A stretch of 54,461 nt of DNA from Terana coerulea (taxonomy: Eukaryota; Basidiomycota; Agaricomycetes; Polyporales; Phanerochaetaceae): assembly GCA_024811115.1 (NCBI GenBank), contig JAKOGH010000516.1:1-54461 (forward strand), written 5' to 3'. Position numbers and translations under genes: made by a program. The notes under the pieces were generated by a model that had not been told where the DNA came from, made no database searches, and saw only the letters and a list, made by a program, of their open reading frames with translations. Position 1 is the first letter of the stretch. Each line of letters starts with the position of its first letter. Of the stretch, positions 30,900 to 41,216 are shown piece after piece.

Positions 30900-31717
30900 A
30901 GCGAGATATGCCACCATTATGCGCAACAAACAAGTATTTCCGCATGTGGAGTTTAGCGAGAGGCACATTGATCTGCGGGTGATCGTGATTGACGACTGAC
31001 GGTAGGCACTGTGGGGTGGGGTGCGCGTGTTGGGCTTTTGTTGCGCGTCGACTTGTTTGTGGTGCTGCCGTCCATAATATTCATGTACTTGCGTCCAGTT
31101 TTCAATGCAAATGCTGTTTGATAGCCATGCGCGATGATGGGTGATATGCGCTAAACGATGATTGTGAGTGCTCTTTCATTGAGTGGTAATGGCGCAACTG
31201 ACGAAGTGTTTGTAGCCTGGCCTTAGTGTAATGAAGCAAGTGATCTCGTGGATCAGAGAGTGCAGGCTATCAGTAGGTTATTTGTAATTATCAAACATAA
31301 AACGGAGACATGTTTTACATTTAGTAACCGATAGCTTTGACGCTTGCGCCACAACATGCCTAGGTGCACGTGTACGACTCTGATGCAACAGGGAGTTGCT
31401 TGTGTGGCTGGTATACTCTCCATAAGCCATCGCGCCCGCAGGCTGATCTTAACGTGGGGTGGCGGCACGTGCAGCTATCATCACTCATGAGCGCGTTCCA
31501 GGACTCCCCCGCATATTGCTGCCCTTGAACTTGTACGACATTGGCCATTTGCATTGCCCAACACCTTGGCTCCACCACGTTTTACACTCACGATCCGACC
31601 TCACCGCGGACCAGTTGCCCAGTCTACTACACTCAAGCACAATCATAACAACACCGACACCTATACCACGCGCCGCCCATGCGTCGACTTGGACTTGTGC
31701 ATGCTCAACGCCACATC
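30900..31717. other. GC-richer sequence without an assignable gene
   Basis: Short open frames on both strands (30,755-30,982 plus, 31,253-31,578 minus, 31,459-31,785 plus) have no recognised motif and overlap each other. It should hold the upstream part of the KDZ gene if the element were complete, but I could not find it. Confidence 0.4.
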
Positions 31718-31747
31718 AGACGGTTATAACCTGTATGATTGTAACTA
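31718..31747. repeat. GTTATAAC/ATTGTAAC motifs at the right border of the GC-rich island
   Basis: GACGGTTATAACCT and ATTGTAAC lie exactly where GC-rich sequence changes to AT-rich sequence. The left border (25,066-25,106) has ATTGTAAC and GACGGTTATAACCT as well. A candidate right end of one ~6.7-kb element. Confidence 0.45.
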
Positions 31748-31799
31748 GAACGATTATTATGATTGTGCAGTCTGTGGAACTTTAACACCTATTAAACAG

Positions 31800-32070
31800 T
31801 TAATGTTGCTTAGTAAAATCCAATATTCTTTGAATTGCTTGATTATAAATGGTACTACTTAAGTTCAGTATATATCTACGTATAATCCAATTTCTAATGT
31901 ATCAGGGCCAGTTCTTGCCTCTAACTGTAAGCATATCTGTAGTTTTTGCACCTCCAGCTTGCAAAATGGCAATATACCTAAGTTTGCCTTGGCTAATAGC
32001 TTATGGCTTTGAGGTGTATTAATAGTATTATAAGACTTGCTTCTTAATAGAACAGTTACACTAGACGAAT
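31800..32070 (+). pseudogene. Helitron N-terminal fragment, first half
   Basis: The plus strand reads HICSFCTSSLQNGNIPK and FALANSLWL, the Cys-x2-Cys and LALAN box seen at 19,350, preceded by sequence that aligns with 19,282-19,340. It stops near 32,070; the following half of the same domain appears only at 34,850. The intervening 2.8 kb hold a tandem array. Confidence 0.65.
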
Positions 32071-32329
32071 AATTACAGCAGTAGGTTGGTATACTGAAAA
32101 AATGTGCAAATAAATATGATAAAGTCTAGAAATATGTGCTAACACTATTCTGTGCATAGGCAAGCTTCTGTATAAATAAACACTTATAAGCAAGTTCAAA
32201 CATAGCTTACTGATAACATTTACTAGTATTGAAGGGCATCTTCCAATTTAAACAGTGTTTAGAGGGTCTATAATTGGAAATATATTGTCGCATCTTGTCC
32301 ACATCTATGTTACTATGCATGAGTATTCT

Positions 32330-34600
32330 GGTATTTATCACATATCTAGTTGCCTTTTAATGAGCAATCCAACATGATACTTTCTTGCTGCATCCAAAGT
32401 CATCACATGCTATCCATCCCTAGATAGATATATTTTGACATGGAAAATATAATCAACATTAGCCTATGTGCAGTAGTTCACTATAGTGTTCTTAGCAATG
32501 ATATCAGCTTTGACAAAACAAGCCCAATTCACTTATTTGTTCTAGTTTCCACAGCTCAGCGAATGCTTTGATTTGATTATTAGTTATTAATGTTCATGTT
32601 AGCTTTGTTGCATCATCACAGCTTACTGCAGAATGGCAGATGTTGAGGGCTTTGACCTAGCTTTTGGGCAAATTAAGCGCCTATTTATTGCAATTCTCTG
32701 TTATTTATTTAGGCCTATGCAGCTAGAGCAAACGAAAATATGCTGGTAAAAAGCCGAATAAACTCAGAGGAATTATGAAAATATTGAGTAATATCATTTG
32801 ACATGTCATGCAAATTTAGAAGTTAATAGATGCTCTTAACAATGGCCAATTATAGTTGCACAGTGCTGATTGCATGGTTTATAGCTGTTATCTATATATA
32901 TTGCCACAGAGAGTGCCTGAAATATATTTGTACACCTGTTTAACATGCAAATATTGCTGCCTGATTATTTTCTCATGGATTAAACATTTATTGGATTTGT
33001 AATAGGTCGCTCAACATAGTGCTTTGCAGCTACATCCAAAGTAGTCACATGCTATTCACCGCTTTATAGGTACATTTTGATAAGAGAGATATGTTTAATG
33101 TTAGCCTATGTGCTAGTTCACTATCTCACTTTTAGCATTTATGCCAGCTTCAATAGAATAAGTCCAATTCTTTTGTTAATTCTAGTCCTTATAGCTTAGC
33201 AATACCTTGATTCAGCTATTAGTCATTAGTGTCTATGTAGGGTTTTTGGCACTCTCTGGTGATAGTGCAAAAGCCTACTTAAAGCACTTCAACCAAGGCC
33301 AGGGGCAAAGTTAGCGCTTATTTATTGTACTTTTGGGCGATTTATTAAGGCTTTACAGCTAGAGTATATGAAAATATGCAATACAAAGCCAGATAAATGT
33401 GGAGTAATTTCGTAAACATTCCCTAATATAACTCTAGGTGTAAGAAGAATTGTAAAATGGAAAAGCATCCTTCAATATTTTCAAGCATAGTCGTACAGTG
33501 CTAATTACTTGGATTTATAGCTGTTCTCTTTATAAATCACTTTGGAGAGCATCTAAATTGCTAGATACATATGTGTAGCTATAGAATATGCATATGGTGC
33601 TGCATGAATATTGTCGTATATATTGAATATTAATTGGACTTACAGTAGATCACTCAATATAGTGCTTTGCAGGTGTATCCAAAGTAATCACAGGCCATCC
33701 ACCCTTTTATAGATATGTTTTAATGAGGGAGATCTGTTCAATGTTAGCCTATACACAGTACTTCCCTATTTCGCTCTTAGCATTAGTACTGACTTGAACA
33801 GAATGAGCTCAATTCATTCATTTGTCTCAGTTGCCTCGCTTGGCAATACCTAATCTTGACTATCAGCCATTATTGTTCATGTACTCTCTTTTCTACTGCT
33901 ATGGCGGCAATTAAAAAAGATGTGGAAAGCAGTTTGACTGAGCTCTGGAGCAAAGTTGGCATTTATTTATTGTGATTTTAAGTGATTTAATATAGCTATA
34001 CTGCTTAAAGCTATAAGTATGCACTGTTAAAAGTGGATCAAATTGTAATAATGTCGAAAATAATCCTGTGTATAAATAGGAGTGAATATGTGATGTTTAG
34101 CATTATAATGAATCAGTTGTTCTCCTGGTCACCAATGTAGTAAGCTAATTATGTGGTTATTACTGATAAATTGTGATTATCTATTAATGCCAATTATATT
34201 TTCTCATATATACACAGCGCACTTTAATATTTATAAATTTGCTTACAATTATAAGAAGTTTATTAATATCTTAAAGCTCCACTATTCAACTCACCTTTAA
34301 GCTACATCTAAGTACCTCACATGCAATCCATCACATTTTACTGCTGTATAGAGAGGGGTCTTTATACTGTTATGAACAAGCACTAATATGCTTCAAGAAT
34401 TACTACTAATATTAGCTACAACTACTTTAGTCTGAGCTCAATGCTTGAAATAGTGAGTAAAACCTTCAATTGTCAGTGCTGGCTCAGCAGGCCTTTAAGT
34501 GCTAATTAGTGCTATCAACGCTATCAGCTAAAACTACCTCACTATAGCTGCCATATTGAGCTTATGTATGCCTAAATAGTGCAAATGTATAGCTAAGAGG
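32330..34600. repeat. Tandem array S640, four units of ~640 bp
   Basis: The anchor ATCCAAAGTARTCACATGC and variants recur at 32,392, 33,034, 33,677 and 34,306, spacings 642, 643 and 629 bp. Units also share GTTAGCCTATGTGC, the GTTAGCGCTTATTTATTG-like block and GGATTTGTAATAGGTCGCTC-like blocks in the same order. There is no protein-like ORF. The same unit occurs at 50.56-52.19 kb. Confidence 0.8.
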
Positions 34601-34639
34601 TATAACTAAGAGCTGACAAAGTTTTACGGTAAAAAGTTT

Positions 34640-34850
34640 AGAGAGTGAGGCTTTGCAAATTAAGCAAGTTACTTACTTTGATTGTATTTAAAAGCACTTG
34701 GTTAATATTGGTTAAGCGCCCTATTACTTACTAGCAGTAATAACTAAGCTCTTACAATTTGGGCAGCTTCGCATTACAGAGTAAAAAGCTCTCAGAAAGC
34801 TCTAGGTATAATAGAAAGTTTCTTTGTAAACTCAAAAATTATAAAAATTA
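34640..34850. repeat. Dispersed repeat R, copy 2
   Basis: Matches 17,640-17,845 in the same orientation. It directly precedes the resumption of Helitron coding sequence at ~34,850. Confidence 0.6.
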
Positions 34851-35572
34851 AGAATGTTTTACAACTAAAGTATAAAAAGTTAGACAATGTGCTAATATTT
34901 TTATGCTTGAGTTCTACTAAGCCTACTACTGAAGGGCATAAGGGAGTACTATTTTTAATACATCATAGTAAAGTAATAGCAGCATTGAAGTAGCTTAAAC
35001 TCAATCATAAGGACTACAGAAACATTGAAATATCAGAGAATAATATAAAAGAATATCATAAAGACAAGCCACTAGTTGCTATAGATTATCATAAAGAAAA
35101 TGCAACTAAAGATTAAGAATCCACTGCCGTTAATGATACAAAGGTGGGATGAGGGCATTATAGAAGGCCAATGCCCTTTAACTGTGTATACTTTAACAAC
35201 TGAGAAGTTGACTGAGTTGATTAGCAAAGATGACTGTATAAAAATTTGCAATAAAGCTGTGCTGCATTTCAAATAAGGTAGAAAGGCTTTAGCTATAACT
35301 CATTCTGCAACTCCTGAGTCATTATGTGACAATCCTCAATTGTATCCACAAATTTGTTTTGGCTATTTCCACATAAGCTTGGTGGAATTAGTGGCACAAT
35401 TAGCAGTACATATATCTCTAATAAACAGCATATACCTAGGTTGAATAGGCTGTTGCTAGTGTATGACAAGTACAATTTCTTTGTTTATTTAGCATTGCTT
35501 TCTTTTGCCTTGCTATTAATCCTGAATAATAATTTGCATACATCTAACTATAACTTGCGCTATTATTCCTAA
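34851..35572 (+). pseudogene. Helitron N-terminal fragment, second half
   Basis: Plus-strand reading gives LDNVLIFLCLSSTKPTTEGH, ALK, stop, LKLNHKDYRNIEISENNIKE, YHKENATKD, then IEGQCPLTVYTLTTEKLTEL. These match ORF 19,552-19,920 nearly residue for residue. It extends further than that copy: ALAITHSATPESLCDNPQLY, then with a frame change MFWLFPHKLGGISG and LNRLLLVYDKYNFFVYLAL (72 codons, 35,354-35,572). That is the 'NPQLYPQMFPWLFPYGLGG...LLMYHDKRF' region that precedes the Rep part in fungal Helitrons. Rep and helicase are missing, and the text ends in AT-rich sequence at about 35,575. Confidence 0.8.
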
Positions 35573-35954
35573 CTCCCTCTTCTACTCTAGCTCTAATATT
35601 ACAACTTGTATATTTTCTCATTATATTTTACATTAAAATACTGATACTTATTCTAGCTATAATATAATTATTGCTAAGTACTATATATAAAGTACTGCTA
35701 GCAAAGTTCTCTTATGGGGTTATAGTTGTAGAGATTTTCTGAACTTACATTTCTTAAAGTAGAGCTCATGCATAAAGTATGACTATTATGTGATGTTTCT
35801 CATATTACATTGATGTAACCAAAATGTGACTTGTTATGATTGTGAGCAATTAAATATGGCATGTCTTGAAGTGTCAAGCAGGACAAGACAAGAAAATGAG
35901 TATTCTAAGCTTGTAGTCTACTATAGATATGCTAATAATCATATGCAATACCAT

Positions 35955-38370
35955 TATTATCTAAGTCTTTGAGAATATAATCCAAATTGTGCAATGACCC
36001 CGAAAAATCTGCATTATAAAGGCTGCAAGAGCTTTACTTAAGCCTTTCCAATAGCAGTCTGCAAACCAATGTGAGTGGGTTGCATATCTAAGTTCAATGT
36101 CAGCTTTGTAAAGTCTGTGCTGAGTATAGTGATATATATTTGTGTATGTGAACTAGATTTACAGAGGCAAGAGCAGTTAGCATGTTCTTTCTTTAGATCT
36201 TCCTTCTTGAATGATAGTAGATTCAATTGATAGACACACTTGACATATTCTCAGCACTACTCAACGGGGTTGAGCTTGCAATGGAACTTTGGCAAAAGAG
36301 AACTCAGCACCCTTACGCTTTACAAATCTTCTCTAGAAGGGATTTGGCTGAGGCAAAGTCTGGTTCCCAATACAGCATGCAACAAAAACAGCAATGGCTG
36401 TCATCTGGAGGACACTTGAAGCCTTTGCACTTTGAGTTAAGACTAGTGACATTGTGTCTGCTTCTCGAAGGAGTTTCATGCCTTTAAATTGACTGACACA
36501 CGCAAAGTCAAAGAGAAGTAGAAGGAGTGTGGAGAGCCTCCTAGGAGCTGGCCATTGCGCATTGGAACCTTAACCTTCTTCGCCTCTCCATTCTCACCAA
36601 CAACGAATGCCTTAACAAAGAAGTTGCATGGGTGCTTAGGCATTTTGCAAGCCGAAAAACCATTGTTAGGGCGCTTAATATGAGTAGTGGCATTGTTATA
36701 AATGGGAACATGGTCATCATTGGAATAATCTCTACGTAGAATTGCAAGCGCCTGCTTTGCCTAAGAAATAACATGTGCGTTAGTGAATCATCTGTCATGG
36801 GCCTTCCCAGCCTTGAACAAAACTCAGGCATCTTCTTTACTGTCCTTCAACTGCAGCCAACTGCAATTAGCAAACATGAAATTGGTAACCATGAGTGAGT
36901 GGCCTTCTCTTGGCTTCAGCACGGGTGACTCACTCTTCTTGATGTTGATCCATTGTAACTTCCAGTGGTTGTGAGCGTAAAAGGTCGACTCATTGTAACA
37001 CCACACTACAATGTAGCGCTGCTTTGAAGACTCATTCGATAAAACAGAGGTAGAAGTGACTTGGTATCATCTTTGTCTTATGTTTGCAAGCGGTTCCTGA
37101 TGTCATTTCAGGCCGGCAAGAAGACTTTCTTGTGGTAATAAACAACATCCTCATATTCATGGCCATTGATGAAGGTCTCACAGAATATTAACTGCCGATG
37201 GTATCCTGGTCGCATCATTCGATGTTTAGCTGTAGTGAGGCTAACTATTCTTTTGAGGCTGAGTTGCTGCTTAATGCCAGGCTGCGCTATCAATTCAACA
37301 ATATCTGCGGCTCGGATATACTTTCCCTTCATCTGCAAGTGACAAAGCTTATTAGTGAACTTATCAACCTCTTTAAGAAGGGTTTCTGTCTATTGTCCAT
37401 AAAGGTTATCTGATAAGCTATCACAGTCCTTGATAAACTCCCAGGCCTGCTCACAGAGAGTGCAAGCAGCATGTGGTTTTTTATCTAGGCCTTCAACAAT
37501 GCAAAGTGTAGCTGCACTTCGCCACAAATTTCAGACTTGATGTTTATATAGTGGTGCAGCAGCGTGTGAATATGCTCAAGTCACTTATGGGTCCAGCTGT
37601 CGAAATCAGTGTATTAGACATGCCTATTCTCATACCACGGTTTCAAGATATCAATAATATTCTGAAGGGCAGGCTTAGCAGCAATATTTGTGGGCAAAGG
37701 GACGTGGGGGCAACTGCGAGATGGAGAAGGGCCAAAAGTACTGTTAATGGAGGTTGTGTTTTGGCTTGGGAGTAGTAGGTCTACTAAACGTGAATATTAA
37801 AGTGAGCTTCATTAAGTTTATATTATAAAAGAATGGCTATATATCTGCAAATGAACGTGCCTGCAAATTCGCATCCAATGCTGTCACAAGAGCAGCAAGT
37901 GCAGATGCAGGCTCTGAATCGGACTCAGAGTCTACAACCATGTTATTGAAAGGTTAAGCAGCAGCAAAGCAGAAAAGTAGTTAAAGATGGCAGGAAAACA
38001 TGAGGCTAGGCATGTTAAAAGTTCTAAGGATAAACTCCGGAGGTGTTAACACATCCTGAGTGCAATTTTCAAGCACTAGAGAGAGCTGAGAGATAGAAAT
38101 CACAGAGATCAGTGCTATAAATGGCTAGAGTGATGGATGGATAGTAGAAGGTGGAGAATGAGAGCCGAGTTGACCCAAGCAACCCATGAGCTGGAGACGA
38201 AGGTGATGATAGCTTCCCATTTTATATAAGTGGTATGTGAGCATGTTGGATGCAGAAAGTCAAATAACTTACATTTTCTTTATTATTGCCATTTTTCCAA
38301 GTTCTTTCTAAAGAACAGTGCGCTTGCCAAGGTTTTTCAGAGCCTCAAGCCACTTCTTCAGTTTACTCAT
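35955..38370 (-). pseudogene. Tc1/pogo-like DDE transposase, inactive
   Basis: Minus-strand pieces in order: MSKLKKWLEALKNLGK (~38,370), an acidic Ser/Asp patch (~37,930), ACTLCEQAWEFIKDC (~37,460), the open stretch 37,108-37,338 (KGKYIRAADIVELIAQPGI), then the catalytic region: YNESTFYAHNHWKLQWI (36,994), EDARVLFKAGKAHD, DDHVPIYNNATTHIKR (36,697), CKMPKHP, and PKFHCKLNPVE (~36,265) followed by stops, ending FRGHCTIW near 35,970. Family members, as I remember them, have Asp where this copy has Asn in NESTF and in NNATTH. Both catalytic aspartates are therefore lost through single G-to-A changes. A typical full gene is ~800 codons, which the span fits. The transposase would cut and paste its element, but this copy cannot. 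Confidence 0.75.
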
Positions 38371-38451
38371 GGCTAATATGCTCTGAGAGTGCTGGAAGAG
38401 GGTATTTGTGGTGAGAAGAGCTCATAACAAATGCCATTTTATATTGCGCTC

Positions 38452-38986
38452 TATTACAAAACTACAATACTCACTTGCTGGGATGACTTGAAAGAAGTGG
38501 GGAAAGCAAAGGGACTTGAGTAGAGCTAGTAGAGCAGATATAAATCAACAATGTTGTTGAGTCTAGAGGTTTAGCCCACAGACTAGCCTTCATATACATG
38601 TATAAAGAGACCCCAGACACTATCTAAGACCTCTAATACTATATGCTGACTGATACAGTCAGGTAATGTCTGACTAAGGCTCAGAGCATACCACCACTCT
38701 AACTCCCTTATCAGATCTGACCTAGCTATCGTGCTGGCATCAACACTATCTAGATGTCCTAATCAAGCTACTATATACTATCAGTCCGTGATGTCATAGT
38801 TCGAACAGTTCAGACCTGAGTCCTAGATCCTACATCCGTATAAGGCATATCTCTGATGTCCATGCGACAAGCACGTAGCAAACTGATCTAGCATCTTATA
38901 ATGCTGTGTAATAACTTGGTGACATATTCTGTGACTTGATGTTACACTTTAAGCGCTGTGGACTAGCGCTGAGGAAATTTATGACG
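38452..38986 (-). mobile_element. LTR-A solo LTR (copy 5), 535 bp
   Basis: It starts TATTACAAAA and ends AAATTTATGACG, both the family termini with single transitions. Flanks CGCTC (38,447-38,451) and CACTC (38,987-38,991) form a target duplication with one transition. It lies just upstream of the dead transposase gene. The 11-nt start motif is kept at 38,554-38,564. Confidence 0.85.
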
Positions 38987-38991
38987 CACTC

Positions 38992-40005
38992 AAAGAGCCA
39001 AGACATCATGTAAAATATATTGAAACAGGACAGCTTGCTAAGTCACATCATATGCTATGCTATCCAATAGCAAACAGAAGTTTCATTGTTATAGTTTGAA
39101 AGAGGTACAGCAACGAGGATGACACATCGAGTTTTGGCGTGTTAAACACGCCCATGCGTTAATGCATGTTGTCACAATTTGTTACTTCCAAACCGTAAGA
39201 AACATCATGTGATAGTCACGCTTTATGCATGAGCTCTATCTTAGCTTATCTTCATAATCACAGCTTTGTTCTTGTGCTAATCCATCATTTCACTAAATAT
39301 CACCATTTGGAGTAATTGCTCTTGCCATAAAGTGAAACCTTCTATGGTATATTAATCCATATAGTCTATACATTGTATTGTCAATCATAATCCCTTGCTA
39401 CTACTTAACATTGACTTTTTCTATGTGGAATGTAAGAAACATTAGCAAAGTGATAAATGCTAGCTCATTGATCAGTGCATTATTACAAGTATTGCATTTC
39501 CACTGGCTTTTTTGTATTATAAGCATTAAACCATTTAGTGGTTAATTAATAGTTTGCATTTTTTCAAAGACTTGTTCTACTTTTTAAGTATTTGCATTGT
39601 ATGATATGACAAGTTAATTACCAATAATATTGCTACCAGCTCTATATTCCATGAAGTTGTTGCAATGTGCGCATATATATTGTATATAATAATAATTCTC
39701 CTCTTCCTGCAAAAAGTACTCTAATAAGTCAAAATGTCTAAGCCCCTATTATTAGAAATTGAAAATAGGGCCTTATTTACTTTTCAAAGTTTCTCTCTTA
39801 AAATTGCTTCGCAATATCTCCAAACAGTTCATCATTTTGTACCATTGTGAAAAGACTTGCATATTGTGCCAATAGGTCATGCTGACTAGCTATGTGTGTA
39901 TTTCCAAATATTGGTTGCTTTTTATAAACAGAGTGTATAAATAAAGCATCATACACAACTGTTATTACCTGTAAGTAAATCCTTATTGCATAGTATCTGG
40001 AACAT
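38992..40005. other. No gene recognised, AT-rich
   Basis: No protein-like ORF and no repeat partner seen. The Helitron tail begins at about 40,005 on the minus strand. Confidence 0.45.
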
Positions 40006-40374
40006 TTATATAGAGTGAATCTTTGGCTTTTTAATAGATTTTACATTATGAATCTTATTATGTTGCGCACTCATTTTTCGCTTTTTGCTATTTTCTGTCT
40101 CATTGCTTAGAGTAGTTAAAGCTATAGTTTCATTAGCAGATGTAAATGAAGTATTAAATGATTGCATAAAAGCTTTAGCTTGCTTTTTTATTGAACTTGT
40201 TGGTTTTTACAACTTTCCATTCAAAGCCATTCTCAGGCTTAGCATTTAACCATCGCAGATCATCTGACTGTTTAAGATCTTTTGGCATTTGCTTTGGAAT
40301 ACGTTCAACTCCTTTCCAATTATAGTATTTATATATGACCTAGTTTTTGGTAATACCTCCAATATGCTTCAATA

Positions 40375-41216
40375 TAGTAGCGGTCAAAGTTATGCACAGG
40401 AGTAATTTGGCCTTTACTTCATTTGGCTATATGTTTTTAATTAAAAGGCTTTAGCGTATAGTAAAAATAAGTTTGTGTAGCTACAATGATGCTTAATTGT
40501 GGAAATATGCACATTACCAAATATGGTAATAATGCTAGCTATAAAGTGCAAATAGTCGGAATTTGCTACAATACCTGTTTTAATCATAATTTCGCTAGTA
40601 ATATACACATTGCTTTTGTAAGAACATGATGTCACTGCTGAGAAGATATATTTTGAGCCTACATAATGCACAGTTGATTACAGCTTCTATTGTATATTGG
40701 AAAACATTTTACTAATGCAACACCTATTATATATTCATTTTGCTCAGCAGCTCTATAAGTAATATATTATTAGTACTATGGAATGCTTCACTTTTATGAT
40801 CTAATTAACTTATATAAAAATGTTGCTTATATATCTGCTCTATCTAAAGCTTTATAAATGTTAGTAAATATAAGTGTAACAGCAATAAAATGTTTTCCAT
40901 TATTGCTTGTGCATTAGAAGCTATAATCAAATGCACATGATGTAGTCCCAAAAATAAATTATTTCGGCAGTAATATTATGTTCTTACTAAAGCAAAGTGC
41001 ATCTTACTAATGAAGTTATGATTAAAACAAGTATTATGGCAAATTCCAACTATTTGCACTTTAGAGTTAGCACTACTACTATATTTCCAAAATTAGAAAT
41101 TAGTTATAACTATGCAAAAATATATTCACTATATATTAAAGCCTTCTGATTAGAAAAATATAGCCAAATGAAGTAAAGGCCAAATCACTCCTGTGCATTG
41201 CTTTTAACCACTATTA
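40375..41216. mobile_element. Element F, copy 2 (palindromic Tc1-like MITE inside the Helitron)
   Basis: 842 bp made of two ~370-bp inverted arms around a short centre near 40,790. Termini are TAGTAGCGGTCAAAG and CTTTTAACCACTATTA, variants of CAGCAGTGGTCAAAAG, flanked by TA (40,373-40,374 and 41,217-41,218). Removing it with one TA joins Helitron codons in frame (FIGKL and LKHIGG). There is no ORF of its own; the frame 40,441-40,671 is repeat sequence. The TIR start and TA target are those of Tc1/mariner elements. Confidence 0.85.

Noticed and set aside
32330..34600. S640 repeats as a CRISPR array
   Set aside because: The unit is ~640 bp, diverged and without short spacer structure. The genome is eukaryotic.
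36541..36831. 96-codon minus ORF as a separate gene
   Set aside because: It is the wrong frame over the DDE transposase catalytic region, whose true reading shows the conserved motifs.
40441..40671. 76-codon ORF at 40.5 kb
   Set aside because: It lies wholly within the arm of palindromic element F; the matching arm sequence elsewhere has no ORF.
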